Counted from the first letter of the stretch, positions 42,299 to 52,311 are shown. The stretch is 61,666 bases of DNA from Hathewaya proteolytica DSM 3090 (GCF_900142225.1 NZ_FRAD01000018.1:1-61666), one strand, 5' to 3'. Notes: a model not told the origin generated them from the sequence alone. Program-made: numbers and translations.

Positions 42299-43045
42299 AT
42301 GGAATATAATTATATATCTGAAAGTGCTAGTTTAGGGAAAAACGTTATATTGGGCAAATTTGTGGTGATTGAGGACCATTGCACTTTGGGAGACAACTGT
42401 GTCATTGGCAACAATGTGGTAATTCACGAGGGCAGTGTAATAGGTGACAATGTGCGCATGGATGACAACGCTGTGTTGGGAAAAGAACCTATGAGAGCTG
42501 CCAACAGTATATTTAAGGACGAGGAGAAGTTGCCCCCTTGCGTTATAGAAAGTAAATCTATGATAGGAGCGGGGGCCATTGTCTACGCAGGGTCACACAT
42601 AAAAGAAAGCGTTCTAATTGCAGACCTTGCAGTGGTAAGAGAAAATGTGATAATAGGTGAAAAAACTATTATCGGCAAGGGAGCCACCATAGAAAATTTT
42701 TGCACAGTGGGTTCTAACTGTAAGATTCAAACTAATGTGTACCTTACGGCATACTCCACTGTGGAGGATTACGTGTTTATTGCTCCTTGTGTTGCCACAT
42801 CAAATGACAATTACGCTGCTCGTTCAAAAGAGAGATTTGGAAAGTTTAAAGGTGTAACTGTAAAAAAAGGTGGAAGAATTGGGGTAGGAGCGGTTATTTT
42901 GCCTGGTAAGACAATAAATGAGGATGGCTTTGTGGCAGCTGGTAGCCTTGTAACTAAGGATGTTGGCAAAGGCAAGATATGCCTTGGGAGTCCAGCTAAA
43001 GAAGTGAGAGATGTGCCCGAGGATCAACTGCTGAAAAATCAATAG
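42299..43045 (+). CDS. wbpD: Left-handed beta-helix N-acetyltransferase, WbpD-like
   Basis: The 248-residue protein is built of hexapeptide repeats (ISESASLGKNVILGKFVVIEDHCTLG and onward), interrupted by a loop with KEPMRAANSIF. A second repeat block contains IGAGAIVYAGSHI and IGVGAVILPGKTI, and the end is GSPAKEVRDVP. In the diacetamido-uronate pathway, WbpD acetylates the 3-amino group. The gene order after WbpA- and WbpB-like genes supports that role; serine or sugar O-acetylation is the main alternative. It follows the previous gene by 11 nt. Confidence 0.8.
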   Translation: MEYNYISESASLGKNVILGKFVVIEDHCTLGDNCVIGNNVVIHEGSVIGDNVRMDDNAVLGKEPMRAANSIFKDEEKLPPCVIESKSMIGAGAIVYAGSHIKESVLIADLAVVRENVIIGEKTIIGKGATIENFCTVGSNCKIQTNVYLTAYSTVEDYVFIAPCVATSNDNYAARSKERFGKFKGVTVKKGGRIGVGAVILPGKTINEDGFVAAGSLVTKDVGKGKICLGSPAKEVRDVPEDQLLKNQ

Positions 43046-43068
43046 AATTAACTTTGAGGTGTTAAACC

Positions 43069-44178
43069 ATGAAAATTTGTATGTTAACATCAGGACATCA
43101 GATATTTGATAATAGAATTTATTACAAAGAAATTTTGTCGCTGAAGAAAAAATATGATGAGATATACATTATAGCTCCTGGTGAAAAGGATTTTACCACA
43201 GAAGATAATATAAAAGTCAAGGTATTTCCTAAAAGAAAATCTTGGTACAATAGGTTTGAACCTATGAAAAAAATCTATGACTTGGCCATGGAGATAAATG
43301 CTGATGTATACCATGCCCATGAGCCAGATTCCTTTCAAGTGGCTGTAAAATTAAAAAAGAAATTGAACTGCAAAATAATATACGATTCCCACGAATATCA
43401 TCCAGAAGGATTTGCAGAGCACTTTTCAGTTGGTAGGGGTTTAATAGAAAAACTTTTATACTCCTATGAAAAAAGTATTGGAAAAAAAGCTGACTATATA
43501 ATTAGTGTAAATCAAATTCTAGTGGATAAATTCAAGGCATACAATAAAAACGTGGCCCTGATTCCAAACTATCCGGTGTTAGATCTTTCACTTGAAAAAA
43601 CCTTATGCCCTGATAGCACAAATTTCATATATGTAGGTGGACTTCGAGAGGATAGGGGAATTTTAAAGGTTCTTGAAGGGATAAAACTTGTAAAAAATAA
43701 TAATTGTTCTTACTATTTTATCGGTCCCTTTGAGACTGAAGCTTTAGAAGATAAGGTAAAGACTTATGTTAGTCAAAATTTAAGTGATAAAAAAATTGTT
43801 TTTACAGGGAGAATACCTCACATTGAGGTGTATGATTATTTAAAGAAAGCTGATGTGGGATTTGTGTTGCTTCAACCTAGCAATTGGAGATACATCAACT
43901 CCGAGCCGGTAAAAATCTTTGAGTATATGATGAGTGGAACAGCTGTTCTGGCCAGTGATTTTCCTATGATGAGAAAAATTGTGGATAAATACAAGTGCGG
44001 ACAGGTAATTGACCCAGAGGATCCAGAAAAAATCGCTATGTGTATAGAAGAATTAGCTAAGGATAGGGAATTAGTAAAGAGATACGGCGAGAATGGGGCA
44101 AAGGCTGTAGAGTTGGAGTACAACTGGGGTATCTGCGAGAGAAAATTGTTCCAACTTTACGATGAACTAGACAAATAA
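43069..44178 (+). CDS. Glycosyltransferase, GT4-type
   Basis: The 369-residue GT-B fold enzyme begins MKICMLTSGHQIFDNRIYYKE, has HAHEPDSFQVAVKL and IIYDSHEYHPEGFAEHF in the acceptor domain, and FIYVGGLREDRGI and EPVKIFEYMMSGTAVLASD in the donor domain. The Glu-x7-Glu-like region is in the latter. It is cytoplasmic or membrane-associated and adds one sugar to the lipid-linked repeat unit. The specific donor and acceptor cannot be read from the sequence. Confidence 0.85.
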   Translation: MKICMLTSGHQIFDNRIYYKEILSLKKKYDEIYIIAPGEKDFTTEDNIKVKVFPKRKSWYNRFEPMKKIYDLAMEINADVYHAHEPDSFQVAVKLKKKLNCKIIYDSHEYHPEGFAEHFSVGRGLIEKLLYSYEKSIGKKADYIISVNQILVDKFKAYNKNVALIPNYPVLDLSLEKTLCPDSTNFIYVGGLREDRGILKVLEGIKLVKNNNCSYYFIGPFETEALEDKVKTYVSQNLSDKKIVFTGRIPHIEVYDYLKKADVGFVLLQPSNWRYINSEPVKIFEYMMSGTAVLASDFPMMRKIVDKYKCGQVIDPEDPEKIAMCIEELAKDRELVKRYGENGAKAVELEYNWGICERKLFQLYDELDK

Positions 44179-44200
44179 ATTTAGAATGAGGTACAAACCA

Positions 44201-45673
44201 TTGAAAAATAAAGATTCTATAATATGCTTGATTATAACAATCCTTGCTCTCGTTGTAAGCTATGCTATGAAAAGAGATATGCCAATTATTTATGCTTTTT
44301 CCTTGCTTTATGTAGTGATTATATACATTAAGTTTAAAGACAACAGCAGAAAATTAATGTATTTTACCAGCTTGTTCTTTGCCATTTTTTCCTTTGGACA
44401 CAGAAAGAATTACTATGTAGCCTTTGTATTATACGCTATACTTTTCCTAAAAGAACAGTGGAATATTATAAAAGAACATAAAGCCATTAAACCTAAGATA
44501 AACCTAAATAAATATGGTATTTTTCTTATAGTATTCTGCTGCTATATGGTGCTTAGTGTTCTTTGGAGCATGGATAAACATTCTGCGGTGGATTATTTAA
44601 TAAAATATGCTATAAGCATTTCCATGATATTAATGATAATCTTTGAAAATAGGACCAAGAAGGAGCTAAGTGAAACCTTTGATATGGCTAGTTATGTGGT
44701 TTTAGGTGTTTTGCTAATTGGCCTAATTGAAATTACCGGCTATGATTTTGGCTTGCCAAACCACTTTGAAGATAAAAATATAGTATACAAACTGGCTAGA
44801 ATGATTCCAGTAACCTTTTTCTATAACTCAAACAACTATGCAGTTTTTTTAGTAATTGCCCTTATTATGTCTTTTAGGCAAGTATTTTATAAAAAAACCG
44901 GTGCCATGAAAATAATTAATTTGATTAATGTGATTTTGATCATAATAAACATAATCTTTTCTAGGTCAAGGGTAGCCTTCATATCTTGCATACTGGCACT
45001 TTCCTTTGTAGCGGTATTTTCTCTGATAAATTTGAGAAGAAGCAAAGAATTTGCCAAAAAGGGCGTTACATTTGCAATAAAACACATAACTTTAATATGT
45101 TTTATATTTATTTGTATTTCTATTTTCCCCAACATGTCTTATTATACTGGTAAGTTTGCCAAAATTCCTGTAGTGGCTGAAATAAGCAAGTTGATGGGTA
45201 GCTCCTCCACTGAAGATGAGTACAAAGAAATAGAAAAGAATCCTGTCATCGGTCAAGAAGGCTCTGACAGCATAAGGTTAACTCTTATTCATGATGTGGT
45301 GGTTCAAGGCATCGTAAAGGATAAAAATTATTTTGGTGTTGGCGTAGGGAACTCAGTAAACTACATAAAATCAGTGGGCAATACTCACGGTATACTTAAT
45401 ATCCATTCGCTGTGGTTTGAGATACTGTGTGAATTTGGAATACCTATATTTTTATACACAGTGTACATATACGTCATGTTATTTATAGACTATTTTAAAT
45501 TGCGGAAGAAAGTCCATCTTATGAGGGATGATCTATATTTAAGTGGCATAACCCTCACTGTTGCAAACGTATTTCTTGTATTTGGACCTAGCTTTGTTAT
45601 AAGCTTTACTCCTTTTATTATTTCTATTGGAATAATGTATTCTATTTGCAGTGTTTATAAAAAGGATTCTTAG
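44201..45673 (+). CDS. O-antigen ligase/polymerase-like membrane protein, copy 1
   Basis: The protein of about 490 residues has ten or more hydrophobic segments and a large outside loop ending in GVGVGNSVNYIKSVGNTHGILNIHS-WFEIL, the Wzy_C (O-antigen ligase family) pattern. It either polymerises repeat units or ligates chains on the outer face. It is a paralogue of the gene at 46864. An ATG at 44186 has no ribosome site, whereas GAGGT sits 8 nt before TTG 44201, and the paralogue also opens with a Lys-rich start, so TTG 44201 is my choice. Confidence 0.78.
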   Translation: MKNKDSIICLIITILALVVSYAMKRDMPIIYAFSLLYVVIIYIKFKDNSRKLMYFTSLFFAIFSFGHRKNYYVAFVLYAILFLKEQWNIIKEHKAIKPKINLNKYGIFLIVFCCYMVLSVLWSMDKHSAVDYLIKYAISISMILMIIFENRTKKELSETFDMASYVVLGVLLIGLIEITGYDFGLPNHFEDKNIVYKLARMIPVTFFYNSNNYAVFLVIALIMSFRQVFYKKTGAMKIINLINVILIIINIIFSRSRVAFISCILALSFVAVFSLINLRRSKEFAKKGVTFAIKHITLICFIFICISIFPNMSYYTGKFAKIPVVAEISKLMGSSSTEDEYKEIEKNPVIGQEGSDSIRLTLIHDVVVQGIVKDKNYFGVGVGNSVNYIKSVGNTHGILNIHSLWFEILCEFGIPIFLYTVYIYVMLFIDYFKLRKKVHLMRDDLYLSGITLTVANVFLVFGPSFVISFTPFIISIGIMYSICSVYKKDS

Positions 45674-45768
45674 TTTCAGGTGGAGTTTAGCAATGGCTAT
45701 CCATAATAAAAAACGAAAATCAAGAAATTTACAATAATGATACTGTGTTAAAGGAGGAATATATTTAT

Positions 45769-46827
45769 ATGAAAATATTAACCGTAATAGGTGCTAGGCC
45801 TCAGTTTATAAAGGCTGCGGCAGTTTCCAATGTTATAAGAGAAAAACATGAAGAGATACTTGTTCACACGGGTCAGCACTACGATGAGAATATGTCACAT
45901 ATTTTTTTTGAAGAGCTTGGCATTCCAAAACCCGACTACAATCTGGCCATAGGTTCTGGTGGACATGGAGAACAAACAGGAAAAATGCTGATAGAATTAG
46001 AAAAAATATATTTAAAGGAAAAACCAGATGCAGTTTTAGTCTATGGTGATACAAATTCTACATTGGCTGGGGCATTGTGTGCTAGCAAGCTGCTTATACC
46101 TGTAGCCCATATTGAAGCTGGTTTGAGGAGTTTCAACATGAGTATGCCTGAAGAGCAAAATAGGATACTTACTGACCATCTATCAAAGCTTCTATTCGTT
46201 CCAACTAATACAGCTGAAAATAACTTGTTTAATGAAGGAATAAAAAAGGGCGTTCATAATGTTGGGGACGTAATGTTTGATGCAATTCTTCATTTTAAGA
46301 AAAAGGCAGAAGAAAAAAGAGCTTTTATGGAGAGTCTAGATGCTTACAATGAACCTTATATACTGACTACAATTCATAGAGCTGAAAATACCAATGATGT
46401 GAGTAGGCTAGAAAACATAATTACTGCGTTAAATGAGTGCAATAAAAAAGTTATTCTTCCATTGCACCCAAGGACTAAAAAATACATAGAGGACTACAAT
46501 CTTAAATTTGCTGACAATATTAAGATAATCGAACCCGTAGGATATTTGGAAATGATCAGCTTAGAGATGAATGCTGAAAAAATCGTAACGGATAGCGGTG
46601 GAGTGCAGAAAGAGGCATTTTTTATGAAAAAGCCTTGTATAACAATGAGGGACGAAACGGAATGGGTGGAAACCGTAGATAACGGCTGGAATATAGTTGT
46701 TGGAACAGACAAAGATAAAATTGTGGATGGTATAGTGAATTTTATTCCACGGGAAGAGCAAAAGGCTGTATTTGGTGATGGTAAAGCCGCCGTTAAAATA
46801 TCAGAACATATATGCAACATGGTGTAA
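45769..46827 (+). CDS. wbpI: UDP-N-acetylglucosamine 2-epimerase family, WbpI-like
   Basis: The 352-residue enzyme begins MKILTVIGARPQFIKAAAVS and contains HTGQHYDENMSHIFFEELGI, VYGDTNSTLAG, HIEAGLRSFNMSMPEE-NR and DSGGVQKEAF, all hallmarks of the family. Sequence flavour and neighbours favour WbpI, which converts UDP-GlcNAc(3NAc)A to the ManNAc form, but plain WecB activity (UDP-ManNAc) cannot be excluded. A TagA/WecG-type transferase that could use ManNAc is encoded at 52991. AAGGAGG precedes ATG 45769. Confidence 0.88.
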   Translation: MKILTVIGARPQFIKAAAVSNVIREKHEEILVHTGQHYDENMSHIFFEELGIPKPDYNLAIGSGGHGEQTGKMLIELEKIYLKEKPDAVLVYGDTNSTLAGALCASKLLIPVAHIEAGLRSFNMSMPEEQNRILTDHLSKLLFVPTNTAENNLFNEGIKKGVHNVGDVMFDAILHFKKKAEEKRAFMESLDAYNEPYILTTIHRAENTNDVSRLENIITALNECNKKVILPLHPRTKKYIEDYNLKFADNIKIIEPVGYLEMISLEMNAEKIVTDSGGVQKEAFFMKKPCITMRDETEWVETVDNGWNIVVGTDKDKIVDGIVNFIPREEQKAVFGDGKAAVKISEHICNMV

Positions 46828-46863
46828 GGTCATGTTGCATACATAAAATAAGGGGAGATACTA

Positions 46864-48390
46864 GTGAAAAAACATGAAACAGAAATTAATTTCATAATAC
46901 TGTTAAGTTCCATGTTACTTTGTACATTGTTAAAAAAGAACGGCATTTTTGTGGCATTGTTTTCTATAGCATATATAACTGGTATATATTTCAAATGCAA
47001 GGGCAATTGCAGAAAGTTTCTATACTTATCTAGTTTGTATTTTGCCATTGCCATACTAGGTCATAAAATAAACTACAACATTGCCTTTGTATTGTATTTT
47101 ATACATTATACAAAAAATAATTACAAATCTATTCTCATGAGTTTAAAAACTTTTTCTGTAAAAAAACTCAATATGTATGGAATTTTCTTTTTCGTATTTG
47201 GTGTTTATATGGTTTTAAGCCTTCTTTGGGCAATGAACGTAAAAACATCCTTGGAATACATAACTAGGTATGCAGTGGGGGCTACCATGCTAGCCATGAT
47301 TATTCTGGAAAACAAAAGAGAAGAGGAACTTAAGGACACCTTTAGATTTATCACATATCTTGTATCGGGAATTCTAGTAATAGGTATACTGGAAATTTTG
47401 GGCTTTGACTTTGCATTGCCAAATCACTTTGTAGACCATGGCATGACATACAAGGAGGCTTTAAGAATACCAGTTACGTTTTTCTATAACCCAAACAATT
47501 ACGCTATCTTTTTGATTATGGCATTCATAATAAGTTTAGCGGACTTGTTTTACAAGGAAAACAAGAAATTCACCTTGATTTCCCTTATCAATCTATTGAT
47601 GACTCTTGTAAACATTGTGTTTTCACGAGCTAGAATTGCCTTGCTCACCTTCTTTATATGTATATTTGTCCTATTGGTTTTTGGAATAATTAATATAAAA
47701 AGAAATAAAAAATTTGCATACAAAACCATAAAGTACTCTGTTATTTATGGAATTCTAATTGTGGGCACCTTTGTAATATTTTCTATGTTCCCTAGAATGG
47801 GCTATTATACTGGGAAGTTTGCGAAAATCCCTTTGGTAGCAGAAATAAGAACAATAATAAAGGACAAATTGCAGAGTGAAGCAAAGCCAGATAAAGAACA
47901 ATTGGAAAAAGAAATTGTGACGTCAAATAAAGTTATTGGAAACGAAGGTTCTGACAGTGTAAGACTAACTTTGATGTACAATGTGGCAATTCACGGAGTT
48001 TTTAAAGATAAAAACTTATTTGGCGTTGGCGTTGGGAATTCTCCTAATTACCTTAAAACAATAAATAACACCCACGGCATAATCAACGTCCATTGTTTTT
48101 GGCTGGAAATACTCTGCGATTTTGGAGTGTTCATAGGGTTGTACACAATAATAACTTATTTGTGCTTTGTAAATCAGCTATTTAGGCTGAGAAAGATAGT
48201 GGATTTAAATAAAGATAGATATTATCTATCAGGATTTATTTTAGCAGTAGCCATGATTTTTCTAGTATTTGGCCCTAGCTCCGTAATTCATTTCCCACCA
48301 TTTTGGATAGGTATAGCATTGAGCTATTCCATATTGGATTGCTACAAGAAAAAAACTCATAAGTTACATACAGATAAAAAGACAGCATAA
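46864..48390 (+). CDS. O-antigen ligase/polymerase-like membrane protein, copy 2
   Basis: The 508-residue membrane protein is a paralogue of the 44201 gene. Aligned segments include NKYGIF/NMYGIF, VLSVLWSMDKHSA/VLSLLWAMNVKTS, IPVTFFYN-NNYA, YYTGKFAKIP-VAEI, NEGSDSVRLTL and FGVGVGNS-NY-K--NNTHGI. It has about ten membrane segments and the Wzy_C loop. The outside loop differs in length and charge (QSEAKPDKEQLEKEI insert). It starts with GTG after GGGGAGA. Having two such genes suggests one polymerase and one ligase, or two polymers. Confidence 0.82.
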   Translation: MKKHETEINFIILLSSMLLCTLLKKNGIFVALFSIAYITGIYFKCKGNCRKFLYLSSLYFAIAILGHKINYNIAFVLYFIHYTKNNYKSILMSLKTFSVKKLNMYGIFFFVFGVYMVLSLLWAMNVKTSLEYITRYAVGATMLAMIILENKREEELKDTFRFITYLVSGILVIGILEILGFDFALPNHFVDHGMTYKEALRIPVTFFYNPNNYAIFLIMAFIISLADLFYKENKKFTLISLINLLMTLVNIVFSRARIALLTFFICIFVLLVFGIINIKRNKKFAYKTIKYSVIYGILIVGTFVIFSMFPRMGYYTGKFAKIPLVAEIRTIIKDKLQSEAKPDKEQLEKEIVTSNKVIGNEGSDSVRLTLMYNVAIHGVFKDKNLFGVGVGNSPNYLKTINNTHGIINVHCFWLEILCDFGVFIGLYTIITYLCFVNQLFRLRKIVDLNKDRYYLSGFILAVAMIFLVFGPSSVIHFPPFWIGIALSYSILDCYKKKTHKLHTDKKTA

Positions 48391-48416
48391 CATAAATGTT
48401 AGAGGTGATAATAAAA

Positions 48417-49637
48417 GTGAATATATTATTTTTGACTCAATACTGTCCTCCAGAAGTGGGAGCTCCTCAGAATAGGATATTTGAACTTGCAAAGCATCTT
48501 AAAAGTTTTGGACACAATGTAAGCATACTTACTGCCATGCCAAACTACCCAAGGGGAGAAATTTTTGAAGGATATAAGAATAAAAAATATATGGAAGAAG
48601 AAATGGAAGGCATCAAAATACATAGAACTAGCATATATACTACAAAGGAAAAATCCTTTACAAAACGGCTTAGAAACTACCTATCATTTACTTTTTCATC
48701 GGTTTTTACGGGGATGAAGCACATCGAAAAGCCTGACGTGGTTATAACGGAGTCACCACCTTTATTTCTAGGGTGGTCAGGATATAAAATAGCTAAAAAG
48801 ATGAAGGCAAAATTCATATTTAATGTTTCCGATTTATGGCCAGAGTCTGCTGTGAAGCTAGATGTTTTACACAATAAGATGCTTATAAAAGCGTCAACGT
48901 GGTTAGAAGAGTTTTGCTACAGAAAAGCTAATGCCGTTACAGGTCAGACTCAAGGTATAGTGGATAACATTGTAAACAGAGGCTTTTCAAAGGATAAGGT
49001 TCACCTTATAACTAACGGGATAGATACGGAATTTTTTAGGGCTGATAAAAGAGATGAAAATTTTAGGCGCCAGTTGGGCTTAGAGAATAAATTTGCTATT
49101 TGCTATGCGGGAATACACGGATTAGCTCAAGGGTTAGAAACTGTAATAGAGGCGGCAGATAAAGTGAAAGAATACAAGGATATTGAGATAGTATTCATAG
49201 GAGAGGGCCCCGAGAAAAATAAGCTAATAAGTATGGTAAAGGAAAAACAATTGAACAATGTTATGTTTCTTCCTATGCAGCTTAAACCACAGATGCCACG
49301 AATTATTTCTTCCATGGATGCCACAGTAATACCCCTTAAAAAGCTTGATATATTTAAGGGTGCTCTGCCTTCAAAAATGTTTGAGGCATTGTCAGCAGAA
49401 CTTCCAATAATTCTTTCTGCAGAGGGTGAGGCAGAAAAACTCATAAACAACGCTAAAGCGGGAATTGTTGTAGAACCTGAAAATCCTGAAGCCATGGCTC
49501 AGGCTATTATAAAACTCTACAAAGATGAAAATCTTAGAAAAGAATTAGGCTTAAATGGAAGAGCCTATGTAAAAGAGCACTACTCTAGAGACAACATAGC
49601 TAGAAAGTTAGAAAATATAATTAAAAATCTAAAATAA
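48417..49637 (+). CDS. Glycosyltransferase, GT4-type, WbuB-like
   Basis: The protein of about 406 residues begins MNILFLTQYCPPEVGAPQNR, with LTAMPNYPRGEIFEGY, as in the WbuB group of amino-sugar transferases. Donor-domain motifs are CYAGIHGLAQGLETVI, FIGEGPEKNKL and PSKMFEALSAELPIILS. I start at GTG 48417 because AGAGGTG precedes it by 8 nt; an ATG at 48396 overlaps the ribosome site region. It probably adds an N-acetylated amino sugar; specificity is inferred. Confidence 0.83.
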   Translation: MNILFLTQYCPPEVGAPQNRIFELAKHLKSFGHNVSILTAMPNYPRGEIFEGYKNKKYMEEEMEGIKIHRTSIYTTKEKSFTKRLRNYLSFTFSSVFTGMKHIEKPDVVITESPPLFLGWSGYKIAKKMKAKFIFNVSDLWPESAVKLDVLHNKMLIKASTWLEEFCYRKANAVTGQTQGIVDNIVNRGFSKDKVHLITNGIDTEFFRADKRDENFRRQLGLENKFAICYAGIHGLAQGLETVIEAADKVKEYKDIEIVFIGEGPEKNKLISMVKEKQLNNVMFLPMQLKPQMPRIISSMDATVIPLKKLDIFKGALPSKMFEALSAELPIILSAEGEAEKLINNAKAGIVVEPENPEAMAQAIIKLYKDENLRKELGLNGRAYVKEHYSRDNIARKLENIIKNLK

Positions 49638-49672
49638 TAAACACAGGAAACTTAGAAAGGGGAATTTTGTCC

Positions 49673-50857
49673 ATGAAGGTTTTAGTTATATCACATATGT
49701 ATCCATCCTCTGCCAATGAAATGTCTGGTATATTCGTAAAAAAACAGGTACAGGAGCTAAAAAAAATGGGCTGTGATATTACTGTTATTTGTCCTATACC
49801 ATGGGCAGGCTTCCCATTGAATATCATAAGCAACAAGTGGAAAGCTTATGATAATATACCCCACAAAGAGGTGGCGGAGGGAATAGAAGTTCATTATCCA
49901 AGGTACATAGAGTACCCAAAGGGCATAGCCTTTGCCTCCTCTGGAGAGAGGATTTATAATGCCATAAAGAAACTTGTACATAATCTACATAAAACAAAGA
50001 AATTTGACCTTATTCACTGCCATGTAGCCCTACCAGATGGGTATGCTGGAATGAGATTGAGCAAGGAGCTACAGCTTCCCTTTATGGTAACTGTACATGG
50101 TCAGGATTTTCAGTATACCATTAAAAAAAGTGAAATCTTAAAGAAGAAGGTTTATGAAGTTCTAAATAAAGCAGATAAGATAATTGTGGTGAGTAGCAAG
50201 CTTAGAAATACAATTAGTGATGAAAAATTTATCAGTAAGACCCATATTGTTTTTAACGGTATCGATGTAAACAATGAGGGTGAAGATGTAGAAAAGCTGA
50301 AACATATTCCAAGGGATGTTCACATACTAAGCGCGTCAAATTTGGTGGAAACCAAGGGAATAAAGTACAACATCATGGCCGTTAAAGAGCTAAAAAAAAC
50401 CTATGACAACATAAAATATTACATAATTGGCAGTGGAAATCAAGGTCAGCAACTTGAAGAAATGGTGAAGGAACTGGATCTTTACAACAATGTGATTTTC
50501 TTAGGAAGATTGAGCCATGAAGAGGTGTTAAGGTGGATGAAAAAATGCAGTGTGTTCTCTTTGCCTAGCTACCAAGAAGGCTTTGGTGTTGTGTACATAG
50601 AAGCAATGCTACAAGGTAAGCCTGTCATAGGCATAAAAGGGCAAGGTATACAAGATGCCATAATACATGGAGAAAATGGTTTTCTTGTAAAGCCCAAGGA
50701 AAGTCAAGACCTTTTAGAAACCTTGCAATTGTTGCTCAGCCATGAGGAATTAAGAGATACTATTGGAAACAATGCTAGAAAAACTGTAATAGAGAAATTT
50801 ACGTGGAAAAAGACGGCTGAAGAGTTATTGCGTATATACGAGAGCTTAAAGGCATAA
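49673..50857 (+). CDS. Glycosyltransferase, GT4-type
   Basis: The 394-residue GT-B enzyme starts MKVLVISHMYPSSANEMSGIF. It contains LIHCHVALPDGYAGM and VTVHGQDFQYT in the acceptor domain, VFNGIDV between domains, and LPSYQEGFGVVYIEAMLQGKPVIG with the E-x7-E donor motif. ATG 49673 is chosen because AAAGGGG is 10 nt upstream; an in-frame TTG at 49667 is too close to that site. Confidence 0.86.
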   Translation: MKVLVISHMYPSSANEMSGIFVKKQVQELKKMGCDITVICPIPWAGFPLNIISNKWKAYDNIPHKEVAEGIEVHYPRYIEYPKGIAFASSGERIYNAIKKLVHNLHKTKKFDLIHCHVALPDGYAGMRLSKELQLPFMVTVHGQDFQYTIKKSEILKKKVYEVLNKADKIIVVSSKLRNTISDEKFISKTHIVFNGIDVNNEGEDVEKLKHIPRDVHILSASNLVETKGIKYNIMAVKELKKTYDNIKYYIIGSGNQGQQLEEMVKELDLYNNVIFLGRLSHEEVLRWMKKCSVFSLPSYQEGFGVVYIEAMLQGKPVIGIKGQGIQDAIIHGENGFLVKPKESQDLLETLQLLLSHEELRDTIGNNARKTVIEKFTWKKTAEELLRIYESLKA

Positions 50858-50878
50858 TGAGGGAGTAGGAGGGTTTAT

Positions 50879-52294
50879 ATGAGTGATAGTCCAAAACAGT
50901 TTATAAAGAGGTTTATAGGTTTTTCAATGGGGCCTGTTTTATCGGCTGTAATTAACTTTTTTACTGTATCACTTACAACTTATTTTATATCACCAGCAGA
51001 AAGTGGCAAGGTGTCAATTTATGCCATGGTGTTAAGTGTCAGCAGTATGCTTATTTTTCTAGGCTTAGATCAGGCTTTTACAAGACAATTTAACTCTGAA
51101 GAAGATAAAAGAAAATTATTTATAAATGCAGCCTTACCTCCTTTAGCTGTGTCAATTATAATTGGCGCCATGGGAATGATAGTCTATAAAAAGATGTCTG
51201 TCATGATAATTGGTGAAGTGGATGGGTTTATTATGGCTTTACTAGCTATATCCCTTCCTTTAACAGTAATAGATAGGTTTAATCTATTGCTCATCAGAAT
51301 GCAGGAAAAAGCTAAATTGTACTCATTTTTTAATATTATGAATAAGTTAATTTATGCTTTGGTGCTTATACCTTATTTGATGTGCATTGAAAGTACATAT
51401 AAATCAATTATAATTGTTACTTTTTTAACCTTACTTGCAATATGTATTGTGGAATTTTTATTTACAAAAGATTATTGGATTCAAAAAATCGCCTTAGACA
51501 AAAAACTTCTTCACGAAATGTTTAAGTATGGATTGCCCCTAATACCTGCCACTGTGGTCATAGCCATTTTAAATTCTATGGATAAGGTGGCCATAAAGCA
51601 TTGGTCCAATTTTCATGAGGTTGGAATATACTCAACTGCTATGAAAATAGTCAGTGTAGTTGCCATAGTGCAAAGTGCGTTTTGTACTTTTTGGACACCT
51701 ACTGCTTTTAAATGGTATGAGGATAAAGTACCGGGAGAGAAGTTCATAAAAGTAAGCAATATGCTCATGTGCATTATGACCTTTATGTTTACTGGCATAG
51801 TGTTATTTAAGGATATTATAATAAAAATTTTATCACCAGAGTATATGGCTGCGGCAAAGGTAGTTCCATTTTTAGTTTTACTACCGGTAATGTATACAGT
51901 TTCGGAGGCAACCTGTCTTGGAATATCATTTTCCAAGAAGACTTGGTATAATATATTAGTATCAATTTCTGCTGTGGTGGTGAACTTCCTATGCAATATA
52001 CTTTTGGTTCCAAAGGTTGGAGCTGTTGGTGCTTCTATAGCAACAGGATTTGCCTATATAGTCTTCTTTTGGATGAGAACCATTATATCTAGAAAGCTTT
52101 GGTTTAAATTCAAGGTTACCTTGTATGCCCTAGATATTTTGTGTATGGTAGCCCTTGGATTTGCTAGTATAACCATTAACAATGTATGGTTAAATATAGC
52201 ATTGTCAGTTTTGATAATTATTGTGAATTATAGAGAATTGGTAATGATCCTTTCCTATGGTAAAGCTATAATAAATAAGAGAAAAAATCATTAA
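50879..52294 (+). CDS. Polysaccharide flippase, Wzx/MATE-like
   Basis: The 471-residue protein has twelve or more hydrophobic segments and begins PKQFIKRFIGFSMGPVLSAVINFFTV, the usual start of Wzx-type flippases. It also has YGLPLIPATVVIAILNSMDKVAI, a well-kept flippase motif in the middle. It would turn the lipid-linked repeat unit across the membrane, before the Wzy-like proteins act. It starts 21 nt after the previous gene, with a GGGAGTAGGAGGG ribosome site. Confidence 0.9.
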   Translation: MSDSPKQFIKRFIGFSMGPVLSAVINFFTVSLTTYFISPAESGKVSIYAMVLSVSSMLIFLGLDQAFTRQFNSEEDKRKLFINAALPPLAVSIIIGAMGMIVYKKMSVMIIGEVDGFIMALLAISLPLTVIDRFNLLLIRMQEKAKLYSFFNIMNKLIYALVLIPYLMCIESTYKSIIIVTFLTLLAICIVEFLFTKDYWIQKIALDKKLLHEMFKYGLPLIPATVVIAILNSMDKVAIKHWSNFHEVGIYSTAMKIVSVVAIVQSAFCTFWTPTAFKWYEDKVPGEKFIKVSNMLMCIMTFMFTGIVLFKDIIIKILSPEYMAAAKVVPFLVLLPVMYTVSEATCLGISFSKKTWYNILVSISAVVVNFLCNILLVPKVGAVGASIATGFAYIVFFWMRTIISRKLWFKFKVTLYALDILCMVALGFASITINNVWLNIALSVLIIIVNYRELVMILSYGKAIINKRKNH

Positions 52295-52311
52295 TATTAA
52301 AGGAGTAAAAC

